A stretch of DNA of 27,870 nt from Actinomycetes bacterium (GCA_021808665.1 JAKBBA010000044.1:1-27870); one strand, 5' to 3'. Shown: positions 1 through 8,858, counted from the stretch's first letter. Notes: generated by a model from the sequence alone, not told the origin. A program made the numbers and translations.

Positions 1-402
1 ATGCCAGACGTGACGGCGCCCTGTCAGGATCGCGGCCGCCCAGCCATACCAGCAGTGCAGGGAGTTGCTGTGGATGACGTCGGCGTCGAGTTTGCGGGCG
101 AGACGAGTGAGAGACACCACGCTGCGCGGCCATCTGACGGCGAAGCGAAGCCATCGACTCCGCGGACCGCTCGAGGTCACGCGGTCCATCTCGACGAGAT
201 GCAGCGCGGCCCCGGCCTCGCGGTACTGCTCGGCGAGCACCGGAGGTCCGGGCACGGCGACGTGGCATTCCCAGCCAGAGCGTGCGAGTTCGCGCACCAT
301 CCCTATGAGCGCGCGCTCCGAGCCGCCTCCGTCGACGACGGGCTGCACGCTTAGAAACGTGGGCTTTGAGCGGCTCACATGGCGCACCAGGTATGGTCTC
401 AT
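1..402 (-). CDS. GT4-type glycosyltransferase, N-terminal part (truncated by window edge)
   Basis: The minus strand is open without a stop from an ATG at 402 to base 1, giving 134 codons of an unfinished protein. The N-terminus has a beta strand followed by VVDGGGSERALIGMVREL (residues about 22-39). This is the glycine-rich acceptor-side loop and helix typical of GT-B glycosyltransferases of family 4, and DADVIHSNS further on also fits that fold. The likely role is cytosolic transfer of a sugar from a nucleotide-sugar donor to a growing surface glycan. The donor-binding C-terminal half lies outside the window, so the substrate cannot be named. The start is uncertain: a GTG at 378 is an alternative, and neither has a clear Shine-Dalgarno sequence. 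The gene is divergent from the epimerase at 405, which fits a polysaccharide locus. Confidence 0.8.
   Translation of the reverse strand, partial: MRPYLVRHVSRSKPTFLSVQPVVDGGGSERALIGMVRELARSGWECHVAVPGPPVLAEQYREAGAALHLVEMDRVTSSGPRSRWLRFAVRWPRSVVSLTRLARKLDADVIHSNSLHCWYGWAAAILTGRRHVWH
392..397 (+). promoter_or_regulatory. Putative -10 box (TATGGT) of a leaderless epimerase transcript
   Basis: TATGGT matches TANNNT and ends 7 nt before the ATG at 405, so transcription would begin at or next to the start codon. No convincing Shine-Dalgarno sequence or -35 box is visible. Leaderless transcripts are common in Actinobacteria, and the same spacing occurs at other starts in this window. The motif is short and could occur by chance. 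Confidence 0.4.
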
Positions 403-404
403 TA

Positions 405-1310
405 ATGCGAGTTGTCGTGACCGGAAGCCGAGGCTTTGTCGGGACCTGGCTTGTACGCCATCTTCACGACTGCGGCGACACAGTGGAGGCTATCGACTCC
501 GAGGTCGACGTGACAGACGCCGAAGCATTGCGGGCCACGGTGATTGCGAGCCAAGCCGACTGTGTTGTGCATCTCGCAGGCCTCTCGAGCGTCGCCTCTT
601 CGTGGGGAGAGTCTAGAAGCACCTACGAAGTCAACACGGTCGGAACCGCCAACCTCCTCGACGCCGCCGCAGCGTGTAGCCGGCCCCCCCGGGTACTTGT
701 GGTCAGCTCGTCGGAGGTCTACGGACGCCTTTCCAAGGCAGACATGCCGGCCAGGGAGGACCATCCTGTGGCCCCTATGAGCCCGTACGCGGCGAGCAAG
801 GCGGCAGCAGAGCTGATAGCTCTGCAGATGTGGAGAACGCGGGGACTGCAAGTCGTGATCGCCCGCCCGTTCAACCACACTGGACCAGGACAGAGAGCTG
901 ACTTCGTCGTACCAGCCCTAGCGAAGCAGGTCGCCAAGGCGCAGACGAGCGGCGCTGCGACGCTTAGGACCGGCAACCTCGACGTCAGCCGCGACATCAG
1001 CGACGTGCGCGACGTCGTAACTGCTTATCGTCTCCTGCTCGAACGCGGCGAGCCCGGACGGGTCTACAACGTGTGCCGTGGAAAGTCCGTGCCTATTCGC
1101 GAGATCGCACAGCGCTTGCTGGAGCTTGCCGGGGTAGACATTCCGATCTTTGTCGACCCGGATCGCGTGAGGCCGGTCGACATACCCGACATGCGAGGCG
1201 ATGCCGGGAGGCTCATGTCGGCCACGGGTTGGGAACCGTCCGTCGAACTGGATCGAACCCTCGCAGATGTCCTCGACTATTGGAAAGCCGAGGAAGGCCA
1301 ACAGGAGTGA
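405..1310 (+). CDS. NAD(P)-dependent sugar-nucleotide epimerase/reductase, GDP-6-deoxy-D-mannose reductase-like
   Basis: This is a 301-aa extended short-chain dehydrogenase/reductase. Residues 7-13 (GSRGFVG) form the GxxGxxG dinucleotide loop. Ser102/103 and the YAASK motif (Tyr128, Lys132) are the catalytic residues. The stretch FNHTGPGQ (157-164) followed by FVVPALAKQ is typical of the GDP-mannose 4,6-dehydratase / GDP-4-keto-6-deoxymannose reductase group, and the length suits the reductase. It would act in the cytosol on a GDP-sugar, possibly making GDP-D-rhamnose for surface glycans. That agrees with the mannose-1-P genes downstream, but the exact substrate is inferred. The ATG at 405 was chosen over a TTG at 366 because the Rossmann strand MRVVVTGSRG begins directly there and a -10 box sits at the leaderless distance. 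Its stop is 4 bp from the convergent gene at 1315. Confidence 0.85.
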   Translation: MRVVVTGSRGFVGTWLVRHLHDCGDTVEAIDSEVDVTDAEALRATVIASQADCVVHLAGLSSVASSWGESRSTYEVNTVGTANLLDAAAACSRPPRVLVVSSSEVYGRLSKADMPAREDHPVAPMSPYAASKAAAELIALQMWRTRGLQVVIARPFNHTGPGQRADFVVPALAKQVAKAQTSGAATLRTGNLDVSRDISDVRDVVTAYRLLLERGEPGRVYNVCRGKSVPIREIAQRLLELAGVDIPIFVDPDRVRPVDIPDMRGDAGRLMSATGWEPSVELDRTLADVLDYWKAEEGQQE

Positions 1311-1314
1311 GGCT

Positions 1315-1710
1315 CTAGGAGAGTCCGAAAGCCGAGCGGATCGCCTGCTCCTGATTGAGGGCATTCGCTCGAACCGACTTGACGGTCCGACGAGCGGCCT
1401 CGGGGAGGATCTCTTCGATCCGGTCCAGCTGTTCGTCAACCTGCTTGCGCGCCGGAGTGACCGCTGCGTCGACGAGTTTCGCCACGCCGCCAATCTGCGC
1501 CATGAACGACTCGAGGTCCGCAATGCCAGGGGTAACGGTCTCGCCTGAAAGCTTCGCAAACTGCTTCGCCATCTCGACCCGGCGAACCTGAGCCCGCTGG
1601 AAGGTCAGAACCCCGAGCCCGACAGCGACGTAGGCTGCTTCCTTGAGCGCATCTCCGAGATCGGCGGCGGCCTTCTCCCATTCGAGGTTGGGAACATTGA
1701 AAGTCGGCAT
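1315..1710 (-). CDS. Small helical protein of unknown function, phasin-like in character
   Basis: This 131-aa protein is not assigned to a named family. After a short N-terminus (MPTFNVPNLEW) it is almost entirely predicted amphipathic helix. A hydrophobic segment AYVAVGLGVLTFQRAQ lies at about residues 27-42, and a charged heptad-like stretch KQVDEQLDRIEEILPEAARR is near the C-terminus. The composition (Ala, Glu, Arg, Val, a single Pro in the helical part) recalls phasins and other surface-coating or membrane-associated helical proteins, but this is only a resemblance. The start is well supported: AAAGGA on the minus strand (bases 1718-1723) lies 7 nt before the ATG, in an AT-rich leader unlike the rest of the window. 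It converges on the epimerase gene and diverges from the GT2 gene. Confidence 0.75.
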   Translation of the reverse strand: MPTFNVPNLEWEKAAADLGDALKEAAYVAVGLGVLTFQRAQVRRVEMAKQFAKLSGETVTPGIADLESFMAQIGGVAKLVDAAVTPARKQVDEQLDRIEEILPEAARRTVKSVRANALNQEQAIRSAFGLS

Positions 1711-1717
1711 TTCTATA

Positions 1718-1723
1718 TCCTTT
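1718..1723 (-). promoter_or_regulatory. Shine-Dalgarno site (AAAGGA) of the small helical protein
   Basis: AAAGGA is complementary to the 16S 3' end and sits 7 nt upstream of the minus-strand ATG at 1710. It lies in an AT-rich leader that extends to about 1750. It is one of the clearer ribosome-binding sites in the window and contrasts with genes here that look leaderless. Confidence 0.6.
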
Positions 1724-1862
1724 TCTATTATTTGAATATGTATGAGAGCAAAGATCCCGCCATCTTGTTCGGAAACCTTGCTTTCTGCGAAGTCGCCGAG
1801 CCGGATGACTGCTAACTAGTGTATAACAGTTGCAAGCACTTGAGACGAATTAAGGTGAGCTT

Positions 1863-1878
1863 TGTGACCGATGTCACT
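1863..1878. promoter_or_regulatory. CRP/FNR-family-like palindromic operator
   Basis: The bases TGTGA-CCGATG-TCACT contain a perfect inverted repeat GTGAC-N4-GTCAC. They match the TGTGA-N6-TCACA pattern bound by CRP/GlxR-type regulators except at the last base. The site lies in the 215-bp divergent gap between the helical protein (start 1710) and the GT2 gene (start 1926). Its centre is about 50 bp upstream of the transcription start implied by a TACTGT box at 1909-1914. It could control either gene. No regulator gene is present in the window. Confidence 0.45.
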
Positions 1879-1908
1879 AGGCGAGGTCATCGGCGCTCAA
1901 CGCTTCAC

Positions 1909-1914
1909 TACTGT
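1909..1914 (+). promoter_or_regulatory. Putative -10 box (TACTGT) for the GT2 gene
   Basis: TACTGT fits TANNNT and ends 11 nt before the ATG at 1926, implying a leader of only about 4-5 nt. No clear -35 box is visible. The remainder of the 1711-1925 gap holds no ORF that looks coding. Confidence 0.3.
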
Positions 1915-1925
1915 GGGATACCCGG

Positions 1926-4900
1926 ATGCCAGCTGACCCACCAATGACCGCTCCGCCCTCGCCGCCAGCGGTCGCCCCGGCTGTAGCCGCCGTCGTAGTC
2001 ACGCGAGACCCAGGGCCGTGGCTGGAAGAGACCTTGGAAGCCCTACTTGCCCAGGACTATCCAAACCTCTCGCTCCTGGTGGTGGATGCCGGCAGCGCTG
2101 AGGATCCCACGGGGCGAATCGTGAGCGTAGCCCCCGATGCGTACGTGAGACGTCTTGATGCGAAAGTCGGATTTGGTGCCGCCGTCAATGCGGCGGTCCG
2201 GATGGTCGAGGGAGCATCGCATTTCGTGATCTGCCACGACGATGTCGCCCCTGCACCGGGCGCGGTGCGGAGTTTGGTCGCGGAGTCGTTTCGATCCAAC
2301 GCCGGGATCGCTAGCCCGAAGTACGTGGAGTGGGACCGCCCCGATCGCCTCGTCGCCGTCGGCGCGACAACAGACTGGGCAGGCACAGTAAGAGGCCTCA
2401 TAGAACCAGGCGAGCTCGACCAGGCGCAACACGATGGGGTTCGCGACATTCTTGTAGCACCGGGCGGTTTGACACTCGTGCGCGCTGACCTTTTCGACGC
2501 TCTCGGTGGTTTTGACACCCACGAGGCCGGAGGGGACGTAGACCTGTCCTGGAAGGCTCGGCTCCTAGGCGCCCGCCTGGTCGTAGTCCCTGCAGCGACG
2601 GTCCGCCATATGCTCACGTCAGCGCACGAGTTCAGCTCGGAACCAGCCGCGGGTAGCGCCTTGGCGGAGGAGCGACGGCGCAAGAGGGAGCAGAGCCGGT
2701 ACCGGACCGTCCTCACGTGTTACAGCTGGTTCAACCTCGCGTGGACGTTCCCCCTTGCGTTGCTCTGGGCGATGATCGAAGCTCTGATACTCGTGGGCCG
2801 AGGCCGGGGTGAGGACGCTTGGGCAACAGTGATAGCCCCGGCGGCGGCCCTGCGCCAACCGGGCGAGCTCCTGAAGGAACGTAGGGTAGTGCAGCGAAAT
2901 CGGCGGGTCGGAGATGGTGCCCTCCGATCGCTTCAAGCAGGTACGAGGGGCCAGGCTGCAACGTTTGTTCGTGCTCGTGTGGCGCACCTCAACGTAAGCG
3001 GCAGCAAAAGCGGGATCGGATCGAGCGCCGAAGGCTCGAGCGACGCGCAGGCAGGCGTCCGACGCGGCGGCTCCGCCGCCCGCGTCGCTCTCGTGGCCTT
3101 CGGGTTGCTGGTCCTCGTGGTCGGTTCGCGCAACATCGTCGGCCACGGGCTTCCTCAGGTCGGGCAACTCCCAGCGACCTCGTCGGGCTGGGCTTCAATC
3201 TGGCGCTCCTGGTGGTCGGGGTGGCAGCCGTCGGGCCTTGGAGTCGCCGCGCCGGCAACGCCGGCACTCGCCGTGATTGGAGTGGCGGCGACGTTGCTGT
3301 TCGGGGCGGTAGGAACTCTTGCTCAGCTTCTCGTGCTGCTTCCGCTGGTCGTAGGGCCGCTCGGCGCCTACCGGGGGGCGAGATGGTGGGGCTCGAAGCG
3401 CGGGCAGATTCTCGCTGCGTTGGCCTACGGAATCGTGCCGCTCGCCTACAACTCTCTTTCGAAGGGCAGCTGGGGAGGCCTCATCGCGTATGCCGCCGCT
3501 CCATGGGTGCTTTCCCGGGTCGTCGAGCTCTCTGCGGAGGTCCCGATCGCCCCGGGACGCTCGGCGAATTTTTTCGCGAAGATCCTCTCCCTTGGCGCGC
3601 TCTTAGGCGCGACCGCAGCCGTGGCACCATCGTTCTTCTACGCGACACTCCTGGTCGGCGCAGGGTTGATCGTGGGTTCGGTCGTCGCCGGTAGATCCCG
3701 AGCGGTACTGCGGATCGCTGGTACGACTGCCGCTTCGGTGGCAGCCGCCTTCGTCTTGACGTTGCCGTGGTCGGCGACGGTCATCGCCAGCTCGACCGCC
3801 GTCGGTGGACCCGGGCTCGGTTCCTATGGGCGCCTCGGCTGGGCGACCGTGCTTCGCTTTCACACGGGACCGTACGGCTCGGGTGCATGGGAATGGCTGA
3901 TACTCGTAGCAGCGTCTCTTGCCCTGTTCCTAGGGCGAGGCTGGCGTCTCTACTGGGCGGCGCGGCTGTGGGGGGTCGCCCTCGTCTGCTGGGCGGTCAC
4001 GTGGGCGGGCAGCCGGGGCTTTTTTCCCCACATGCCCCCGGGCGTAATTCTGGCGCCAGCTGCTGCATCGCTCGCCGGCGCGGTCGCGCTCGGCGCAGCG
4101 GCATTCGAAATCGACCTTCCCGGCTATCGCTTCGGCTGGCGCCAAGCCGCGGCCGGCGTCGCGCTACTCTGTCTCACGCTTTCGGCTCTCCCGCTCGTCG
4201 TCGCGTCGGGGGGCGGCCACTGGGATCTGCCTTCGGAGAGCGCCGCAAGCGCATTGGCTTTCATCCCCGGCTCTAGCAGGGGTCAGTACCGGGTGCTTTG
4301 GGTGGGTACTCCGTCTTCGCTGCCGATGGCGAGCCGGCCGTTCGAGCCAGGGTTCGCGTTCGCCACGTCGTTCGGCAGCGCACCGACGCTCGCCGACGAC
4401 TTTGCGACCGGATCTGCGGGGGCCTCGACCGTTCTCGCCATGGATCTCACGGGAGCGTTGCGCGAGACGACCACCCGGCTCGGGCACCTCCTCGCGCCAG
4501 CAGGAATCCGATATATCGTGATCCCAGACCACAGCGGTCCGAGCGGGTCGGGATCTAGCGCTGTCCCTACACCTGCGGCCCTCCTCGCCGGGTTGCGCTT
4601 GCAGACCGACCTATCGCCCCTCAACGTCGGCGACACGCACTACGTCGTTTACGAGAACGCCGCCTGGTCCCCAGTGCGTTCCGTGCTTCCTGCGAGTGCC
4701 CTGCCAGTCGCCGAAGCAGCGGGCGCTCGCCAGCCGACGAGGGCCTTACAGCAGACGGACTTGTCTACTGCCGTCCCGGTCCTTGCAGGCGGCGACAGCG
4801 GCGCCTCCGGCCCGGTCCCGTCGAGTGGGGTCGTCTACGTCGGTTATACCCGTTCCGCGGACTGGACGCTCTCCGTAGGGACCAGGAGCCTGCGCTCTCA

Positions 4901-5216
4901 ACCTGCCTTTGGGTGGGCGATGGCATTCACGCTGCCCGAAGGTCAGGTGACATCTACGTCTGCCTATCTTCGATACGCGACACCTTGGGCGTTCCGGTTC
5001 CTTCAGGTTGCTGAGGTAGTGGTGTGGTTCGTTGTAGCGATCGTCGTAGTCGTAAGCCGGCGCCGTCTACGTCGGGACACCAATGTGCGAACCGATCCGC
5101 CGGACGCCTGGTTCCAAGTCGCACGCCGCCCGGACGGGGGTAGACGGAATGTGATTCCGCGACGCCGCGTCCCGGAAGTCTTCGTCGGCGACGAGGAGAG
5201 CTGGGTCGATGGCTGA
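1926..5216 (+). CDS. GT2 glycosyltransferase fused to a large polytopic membrane region
   Basis: This is a 1096-aa protein. Residues about 18-230 form a GT-A family 2 domain: VVVTRDPGPWLEETLEALLAQ at the N-terminus, VVDAGS near 52-57, a metal-binding HDD at 104-106, and GGDVDLSWKARLLG near 200 in the acceptor-side position. From about residue 260 hydrophobic helices alternate with loops. A second hydrophobic block of many helices starts near 385 and runs to about 760. It is followed by a long Ser/Gly/Ala-rich, probably extracytoplasmic part and a last helix near 1025-1045 before a charged cytosolic tail. Such giant GT2-membrane proteins occur in Actinobacteria next to DUF5719 genes, as I recall. 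The likely role is membrane-coupled synthesis or export of an envelope glycan; donor and acceptor are unknown. The ATG at 1944 is an alternative start. It overlaps the next gene by 8 bp. Confidence 0.85.
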   Translation: MPADPPMTAPPSPPAVAPAVAAVVVTRDPGPWLEETLEALLAQDYPNLSLLVVDAGSAEDPTGRIVSVAPDAYVRRLDAKVGFGAAVNAAVRMVEGASHFVICHDDVAPAPGAVRSLVAESFRSNAGIASPKYVEWDRPDRLVAVGATTDWAGTVRGLIEPGELDQAQHDGVRDILVAPGGLTLVRADLFDALGGFDTHEAGGDVDLSWKARLLGARLVVVPAATVRHMLTSAHEFSSEPAAGSALAEERRRKREQSRYRTVLTCYSWFNLAWTFPLALLWAMIEALILVGRGRGEDAWATVIAPAAALRQPGELLKERRVVQRNRRVGDGALRSLQAGTRGQAATFVRARVAHLNVSGSKSGIGSSAEGSSDAQAGVRRGGSAARVALVAFGLLVLVVGSRNIVGHGLPQVGQLPATSSGWASIWRSWWSGWQPSGLGVAAPATPALAVIGVAATLLFGAVGTLAQLLVLLPLVVGPLGAYRGARWWGSKRGQILAALAYGIVPLAYNSLSKGSWGGLIAYAAAPWVLSRVVELSAEVPIAPGRSANFFAKILSLGALLGATAAVAPSFFYATLLVGAGLIVGSVVAGRSRAVLRIAGTTAASVAAAFVLTLPWSATVIASSTAVGGPGLGSYGRLGWATVLRFHTGPYGSGAWEWLILVAASLALFLGRGWRLYWAARLWGVALVCWAVTWAGSRGFFPHMPPGVILAPAAASLAGAVALGAAAFEIDLPGYRFGWRQAAAGVALLCLTLSALPLVVASGGGHWDLPSESAASALAFIPGSSRGQYRVLWVGTPSSLPMASRPFEPGFAFATSFGSAPTLADDFATGSAGASTVLAMDLTGALRETTTRLGHLLAPAGIRYIVIPDHSGPSGSGSSAVPTPAALLAGLRLQTDLSPLNVGDTHYVVYENAAWSPVRSVLPASALPVAEAAGARQPTRALQQTDLSTAVPVLAGGDSGASGPVPSSGVVYVGYTRSADWTLSVGTRSLRSQPAFGWAMAFTLPEGQVTSTSAYLRYATPWAFRFLQVAEVVVWFVVAIVVVVSRRRLRRDTNVRTDPPDAWFQVARRPDGGRRNVIPRRRVPEVFVGDEESWVDG

Positions 5217-6852
5217 ACCTGAGGAAGTTGAGGATGTTGAGCCGGGGACAGAAGGCTTCCGGCGCCTACGCATCATCGCTCTCGTGCTCGGCGTGCTCGT
5301 GCTGTTCGCAGTGCTTGATCGCACGGGCGGGTCGACGACGAGAAGCGCCTCCCAGGCGGCATCGATCCAGGGAAATCCGCTGGTCGCTCCAGCGGGCGCC
5401 CTCTCATCGTCGTGGTTCTGCGCGGGAGCTACCGCCGCGGCTCCGGCGACGCCCGCCACCCCAACAACTACCACCACAGTCCCGGCGTCTGGGTCTGGGT
5501 CTGCGAATGCATCGAGTCTTCCTGTGGCCCGGCCCAGCCCATACGGAGAAGCCGACGGTCAGCTGGTGATAGTAAACGCCGGCAGCTCGCAAGCAGCAGC
5601 TACCATCACGGAGGTGAGCTCCGGCGGCTCCACTGTAAAAAGTTCCGTCGACGTTCCTTCGGGAGGCTTCGTTACAGTCCCCGAGAGTGCGCCCGGGGGA
5701 ACCGGCTGGGAAGGGGCGATAGTGGAGGTCGACGCAGGTCAGGTCGTCGTCGATCAGTCCGTGAACGGTCCTCTCGGAGCGTCAAGCAGCCCCTGCGCGA
5801 CATCGGGATCGTCGAGCTGGTACCTGCCTACAGGCCAAACTCGAGTCAACGCAGACGAATTCATCTCGCTGCTCAATCCTTATCCGAGCGCGACGATCGT
5901 CGACTTGAGCTTCGTGACCAACCAGGGGGTCGAGCAACCCCAGAACTTCCAGGGCGTCGACGTGCCTGCCAACGGGCTCGTAAACGTCGACCTCGGGACG
6001 TATCTCAGCCGTCGGAGCGCCATCGAAGCGACCGTAACCGCCCGCACCGGCAGTGTCGTCGCGTGGGAAACCGAAATCGTAACGCCGCCCGCCGGGGGCG
6101 CGCCGCTCGTCGGTTCGGCAGCGGCGAGCAAGCCGCTCGCGGACCCGGCGTGGCCGATCGCCGGGGTCACGGTCACCCTCGGAGCGCCTGCGGCGACGAC
6201 GTCGTGGGTGTGGCCTGACGGGCTCGCCGGCGGAGGCATGCAGGAGCAGTACGTCATCTATAACCCAGGCTCTCGACCCGCTCGGGTTCGCCTTTCGATC
6301 GGCTTGGCCGGAGGCGCCGCCGAACCCCTGTCCTTCAGCGTAGGGGCGGGACAGGTCGTCCCGGTTGTATCCGAGCAGCAGGCGAGAATCCCCGCGGGAG
6401 TCGCGCACAGCGCGACGCTCACAAGCGTCAACGGCGTCCCGGTGGTGGCGGAACGTACCTTGACCGCCTCCCAAGCGGCCAACCCGGTAGCCGGAGCGAC
6501 AGGGACAGTCAACGGCAACGGGCAGATACTCGGGGGAACCGTCACATCTCGCCGTTGGCTCATCGGATCCGCAGCGGTGGATGCTCACCACGTGGGTCAG
6601 CTGGTCATCTTCAACCCGGGCGCGACCACTGTGACGATCCGGGTGAGCAAACTCTCGTCGGCAGCTCCAGAGGGCCTCGGCGGCGTCATCACTTTGCATC
6701 CCGGCGGCCGCAGTGCGATTGGCATTTCCTCATCCGCGCCTGGACCAATACAAGTAAGCGCCACCGGACCGGTCGTGGCTGAGTACGACCTCTACGGCAC
6801 AGGGGGGTCCAACGGTGTTGGCCTCAGCCTCGCTGCTCCTATGAGCAATTGA
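5209..6852 (+). CDS. DUF5719-family membrane-anchored surface protein
   Basis: This 547-aa protein begins with an acidic cytosolic segment and a single hydrophobic helix (residues about 20-37, IIALVLGVLVLFAVL). A Thr/Pro/Ala/Ser-rich linker follows, then repeated beta-rich modules. The sentences SSWYLPTG, ISLLNPYPSATIVDLSF and VDVPANGLVNVDLG are typical of DUF5719, and a related module with QEQYVIYNPGSRPARVRLS follows. The main part would lie outside the membrane. No enzymatic motif is visible. The start ATG overlaps the GT2 stop by 8 bp and has a GAGGAGAG ribosome-binding site inside the GT2 gene, so the two are probably co-translated and work together on an envelope glycan. Biochemical function is unknown. 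Confidence 0.85.
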   Translation: MAEPEEVEDVEPGTEGFRRLRIIALVLGVLVLFAVLDRTGGSTTRSASQAASIQGNPLVAPAGALSSSWFCAGATAAAPATPATPTTTTTVPASGSGSANASSLPVARPSPYGEADGQLVIVNAGSSQAAATITEVSSGGSTVKSSVDVPSGGFVTVPESAPGGTGWEGAIVEVDAGQVVVDQSVNGPLGASSSPCATSGSSSWYLPTGQTRVNADEFISLLNPYPSATIVDLSFVTNQGVEQPQNFQGVDVPANGLVNVDLGTYLSRRSAIEATVTARTGSVVAWETEIVTPPAGGAPLVGSAAASKPLADPAWPIAGVTVTLGAPAATTSWVWPDGLAGGGMQEQYVIYNPGSRPARVRLSIGLAGGAAEPLSFSVGAGQVVPVVSEQQARIPAGVAHSATLTSVNGVPVVAERTLTASQAANPVAGATGTVNGNGQILGGTVTSRRWLIGSAAVDAHHVGQLVIFNPGATTVTIRVSKLSSAAPEGLGGVITLHPGGRSAIGISSSAPGPIQVSATGPVVAEYDLYGTGGSNGVGLSLAAPMSN

Positions 6853-6863
6853 GGGGACGCAAG

Positions 6864-6891
6864 TAGTGCCAACGTCTTAGTGCCAAGGTCC
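6864..6891. repeat. Two tandem 14-bp imperfect repeats between convergent genes
   Basis: TAGTGCCAACGTCT at 6864-6877 is followed directly by TAGTGCCAAGGTCC at 6878-6891, 12 of 14 bases identical, and a third TAG follows. They fill most of the 50-bp gap between the stops of the DUF5719 gene and ftsH. No terminator hairpin is evident there. Confidence 0.6.
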
Positions 6892-6902
6892 TAGTTCAGC
6901 CG

Positions 6903-8852
6903 TCAAATATCGAGCGGATCACCCGTGACCTCAGCGAAGCGAGGCACGACAGGAGCGTTGTCGTGCACGCGAGTCCCAAAGGCCTCGTCAACCAGGCGAC
7001 CCACCTCTGCGCCATCGATGGTCTCCTTCTCGAGGAGCGCGGCTGCGACCGATGCCAGGCCCCGTCGGTGCTCGCCAAGAAGCCGGCTGGCGCGGGCCTC
7101 CTGTTCGCGCAGGATCCGCTCGACTTCCTCGTCGATCACCCTCGAAGTCACGTCGCTGTAGTCACGGGCGTTGTGCATGAGGTCCTCGCCGAGAAAGACC
7201 TGGCTCTCTTGACCCCACGCCATCGGGCCGATCCGGTCGCTCATCCCGAACTCGCGCACCATCTTGCGGGCCATCTCCGTCGCCCTCTGCAAATCGTTCG
7301 AGGCGCCGGTGGAAAGACTGCCGAGTATCAGCTGCTCTGCGCATCGGCCGCCCATCATCACGCACATGGCATCTTCGATGTACTCCCGCCAATAGGTGTG
7401 GCGCTCCTCGATTGGTAGCTGCTGTGTCACGCCGAGCGCCATACCGGTCGGCAGGATCGTAACCTTGTGGACCGGATCGGCGTCGGGCAGCACATACGCG
7501 AGTACCGCGTGGCCCCCTTCGTGGTAGGCGGTCGCTTCCTTCTCCTTGTCGGACAGCACGGTCGACTCCCGACGCTGGCCCATCAACACTCGGTCGCGGG
7601 CCGCCTCGAAGTCTCGCATAGCGATGGCAAGCGCACCTCTCCTCACGGCATGAAGAGCGGCTTCGTTGACAAGATTGGCGAGGTCCGCACCGCTCATCCC
7701 GGGGGTTCCCCGGGCCACGACAGTGAGATCCACGTCCGGGTCGACTCTTTTGTCCTTGCAGTGAACGGCGAGGATGGGCAGGCGCTCCTCAAGATCGGGG
7801 AGGGGGACGACGATCTGACGGTCGAACCGGCCGGGGCGAAGGAGGGCTGGGTCGAGGATGTCCGGCCGGTTCGTGGCCGCCATCATGACGACGCCCTCGG
7901 TGGCTTCGAAGCCGTCCATTTCGGCGAGCATCTGATTGAGTGTCTGCTCGCGCTCGTCGTGACCACCGCCAAGCCCGGCTCCGCGCTTGCGTCCGATCGA
8001 GTCGATCTCGTCGATGAAAATAATGGCCGGTGCTTGCTTACGCGCTGTCTGGAAAAGGTCTCTCACCCGGGAAGCACCGACCCCGACGAACATCTCCATG
8101 AAATCCGATCCCGTCACAGACAGGAACGGAACGCCGGCCTCACCCGCGACTGCCCGCGCCAGCAGCGTCTTGCCGGTCCCCGGAGGTCCCACAAGCAGAA
8201 CTCCTTTCGGAATCTTTGCACCGATCTCCTTGAAGCGGTTCGACGACCGGAGGAAGTCGACCACTTCCCTGATCTCGAGCTTGACCCCGTCGTAGCCCGC
8301 GACGTCCGCGAAGGTAGTGCGAGGGCGCTCGGTGGTGTAGATCTTCGCCTTGGAGCGGCCGATCGACATGATGCCGCTCATCTGGCCCTGGGCGCGCCGG
8401 GAGATCCAGACCAGCAGGCCCACGAACAGCAGCCCGTAGATGATCCAAGGCAGCCAGGTCGCCAGTGCGCTCGTCGTGGAGTTAGTAAGCGTGAGGGCTT
8501 TTATGTCCTTCTGGTACAAAGCAAGAGTGGAGCCGTTGCCGACCAGCGGAGGGCCCTGAACGGAGTACTGGGCGTTTGTCTTCGCTGCCGTGTAGGTGAT
8601 GTGGCCGGTGTCATTGTTGACCGTCGCAGCAGTCACCTGACCCGAGTTGAGAGCCGCAACGAACTGGCCGTAGCTCTGAGAGGGAGGGCTTGACGATTTG
8701 GTGACCGACGACAAAGCTATCGCCAGCACTACGACCACAGCCAGGACCACCGCGATCCAGCGCCAGTTCGTTCCTGTCGGCTGACCCGGCCCTGGCATAC
8801 CTGGGCCTCCGCCCGGCCTCATATCGCGCATATCTCCCGGTTGCCTACTCAT
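6903..8852 (-). CDS. ftsH: ATP-dependent membrane zinc metalloprotease FtsH
   Basis: This 649-aa protein has the full FtsH layout. After a Gly/Pro-rich N-terminus there is a membrane helix (residues about 31-50), a short extracytoplasmic domain (about 55-125) and a second helix (about 133-150). The AAA+ module has Walker A GPPGTGKT (222-229), Walker B IIFIDEID (277-284) and the second region of homology ending in RPGRFDR (339-345). The M41 protease domain has the zinc motif HEGGH (444-448) and a third ligand Asp near 520. It forms hexamers in the cytoplasmic membrane that unfold and degrade misassembled membrane proteins and short-lived regulators. It sits alone on the minus strand between DUF5719 and DUF3499 genes, apart from the hpt/tilS neighbours common elsewhere. 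A TACCAT -10 box lies 6 nt before the ATG. Confidence 0.97.
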   Translation of the reverse strand: MSRQPGDMRDMRPGGGPGMPGPGQPTGTNWRWIAVVLAVVVVLAIALSSVTKSSSPPSQSYGQFVAALNSGQVTAATVNNDTGHITYTAAKTNAQYSVQGPPLVGNGSTLALYQKDIKALTLTNSTTSALATWLPWIIYGLLFVGLLVWISRRAQGQMSGIMSIGRSKAKIYTTERPRTTFADVAGYDGVKLEIREVVDFLRSSNRFKEIGAKIPKGVLLVGPPGTGKTLLARAVAGEAGVPFLSVTGSDFMEMFVGVGASRVRDLFQTARKQAPAIIFIDEIDSIGRKRGAGLGGGHDEREQTLNQMLAEMDGFEATEGVVMMAATNRPDILDPALLRPGRFDRQIVVPLPDLEERLPILAVHCKDKRVDPDVDLTVVARGTPGMSGADLANLVNEAALHAVRRGALAIAMRDFEAARDRVLMGQRRESTVLSDKEKEATAYHEGGHAVLAYVLPDADPVHKVTILPTGMALGVTQQLPIEERHTYWREYIEDAMCVMMGGRCAEQLILGSLSTGASNDLQRATEMARKMVREFGMSDRIGPMAWGQESQVFLGEDLMHNARDYSDVTSRVIDEEVERILREQEARASRLLGEHRRGLASVAAALLEKETIDGAEVGRLVDEAFGTRVHDNAPVVPRFAEVTGDPLDI

Positions 8853-8858
8853 GTCACC

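Noticed and set aside
1..616. Plus-strand frames of 117 and 183 aa at the left edge
   Set aside because: The minus strand here encodes a recognisable glycosyltransferase start, and the 183-aa frame also runs into the epimerase gene in the wrong frame.
7467..8693. 408-aa plus-strand frame inside ftsH
   Set aside because: It is the antisense shadow of the highly conserved FtsH ATPase and protease domains; high GC keeps it free of stops.
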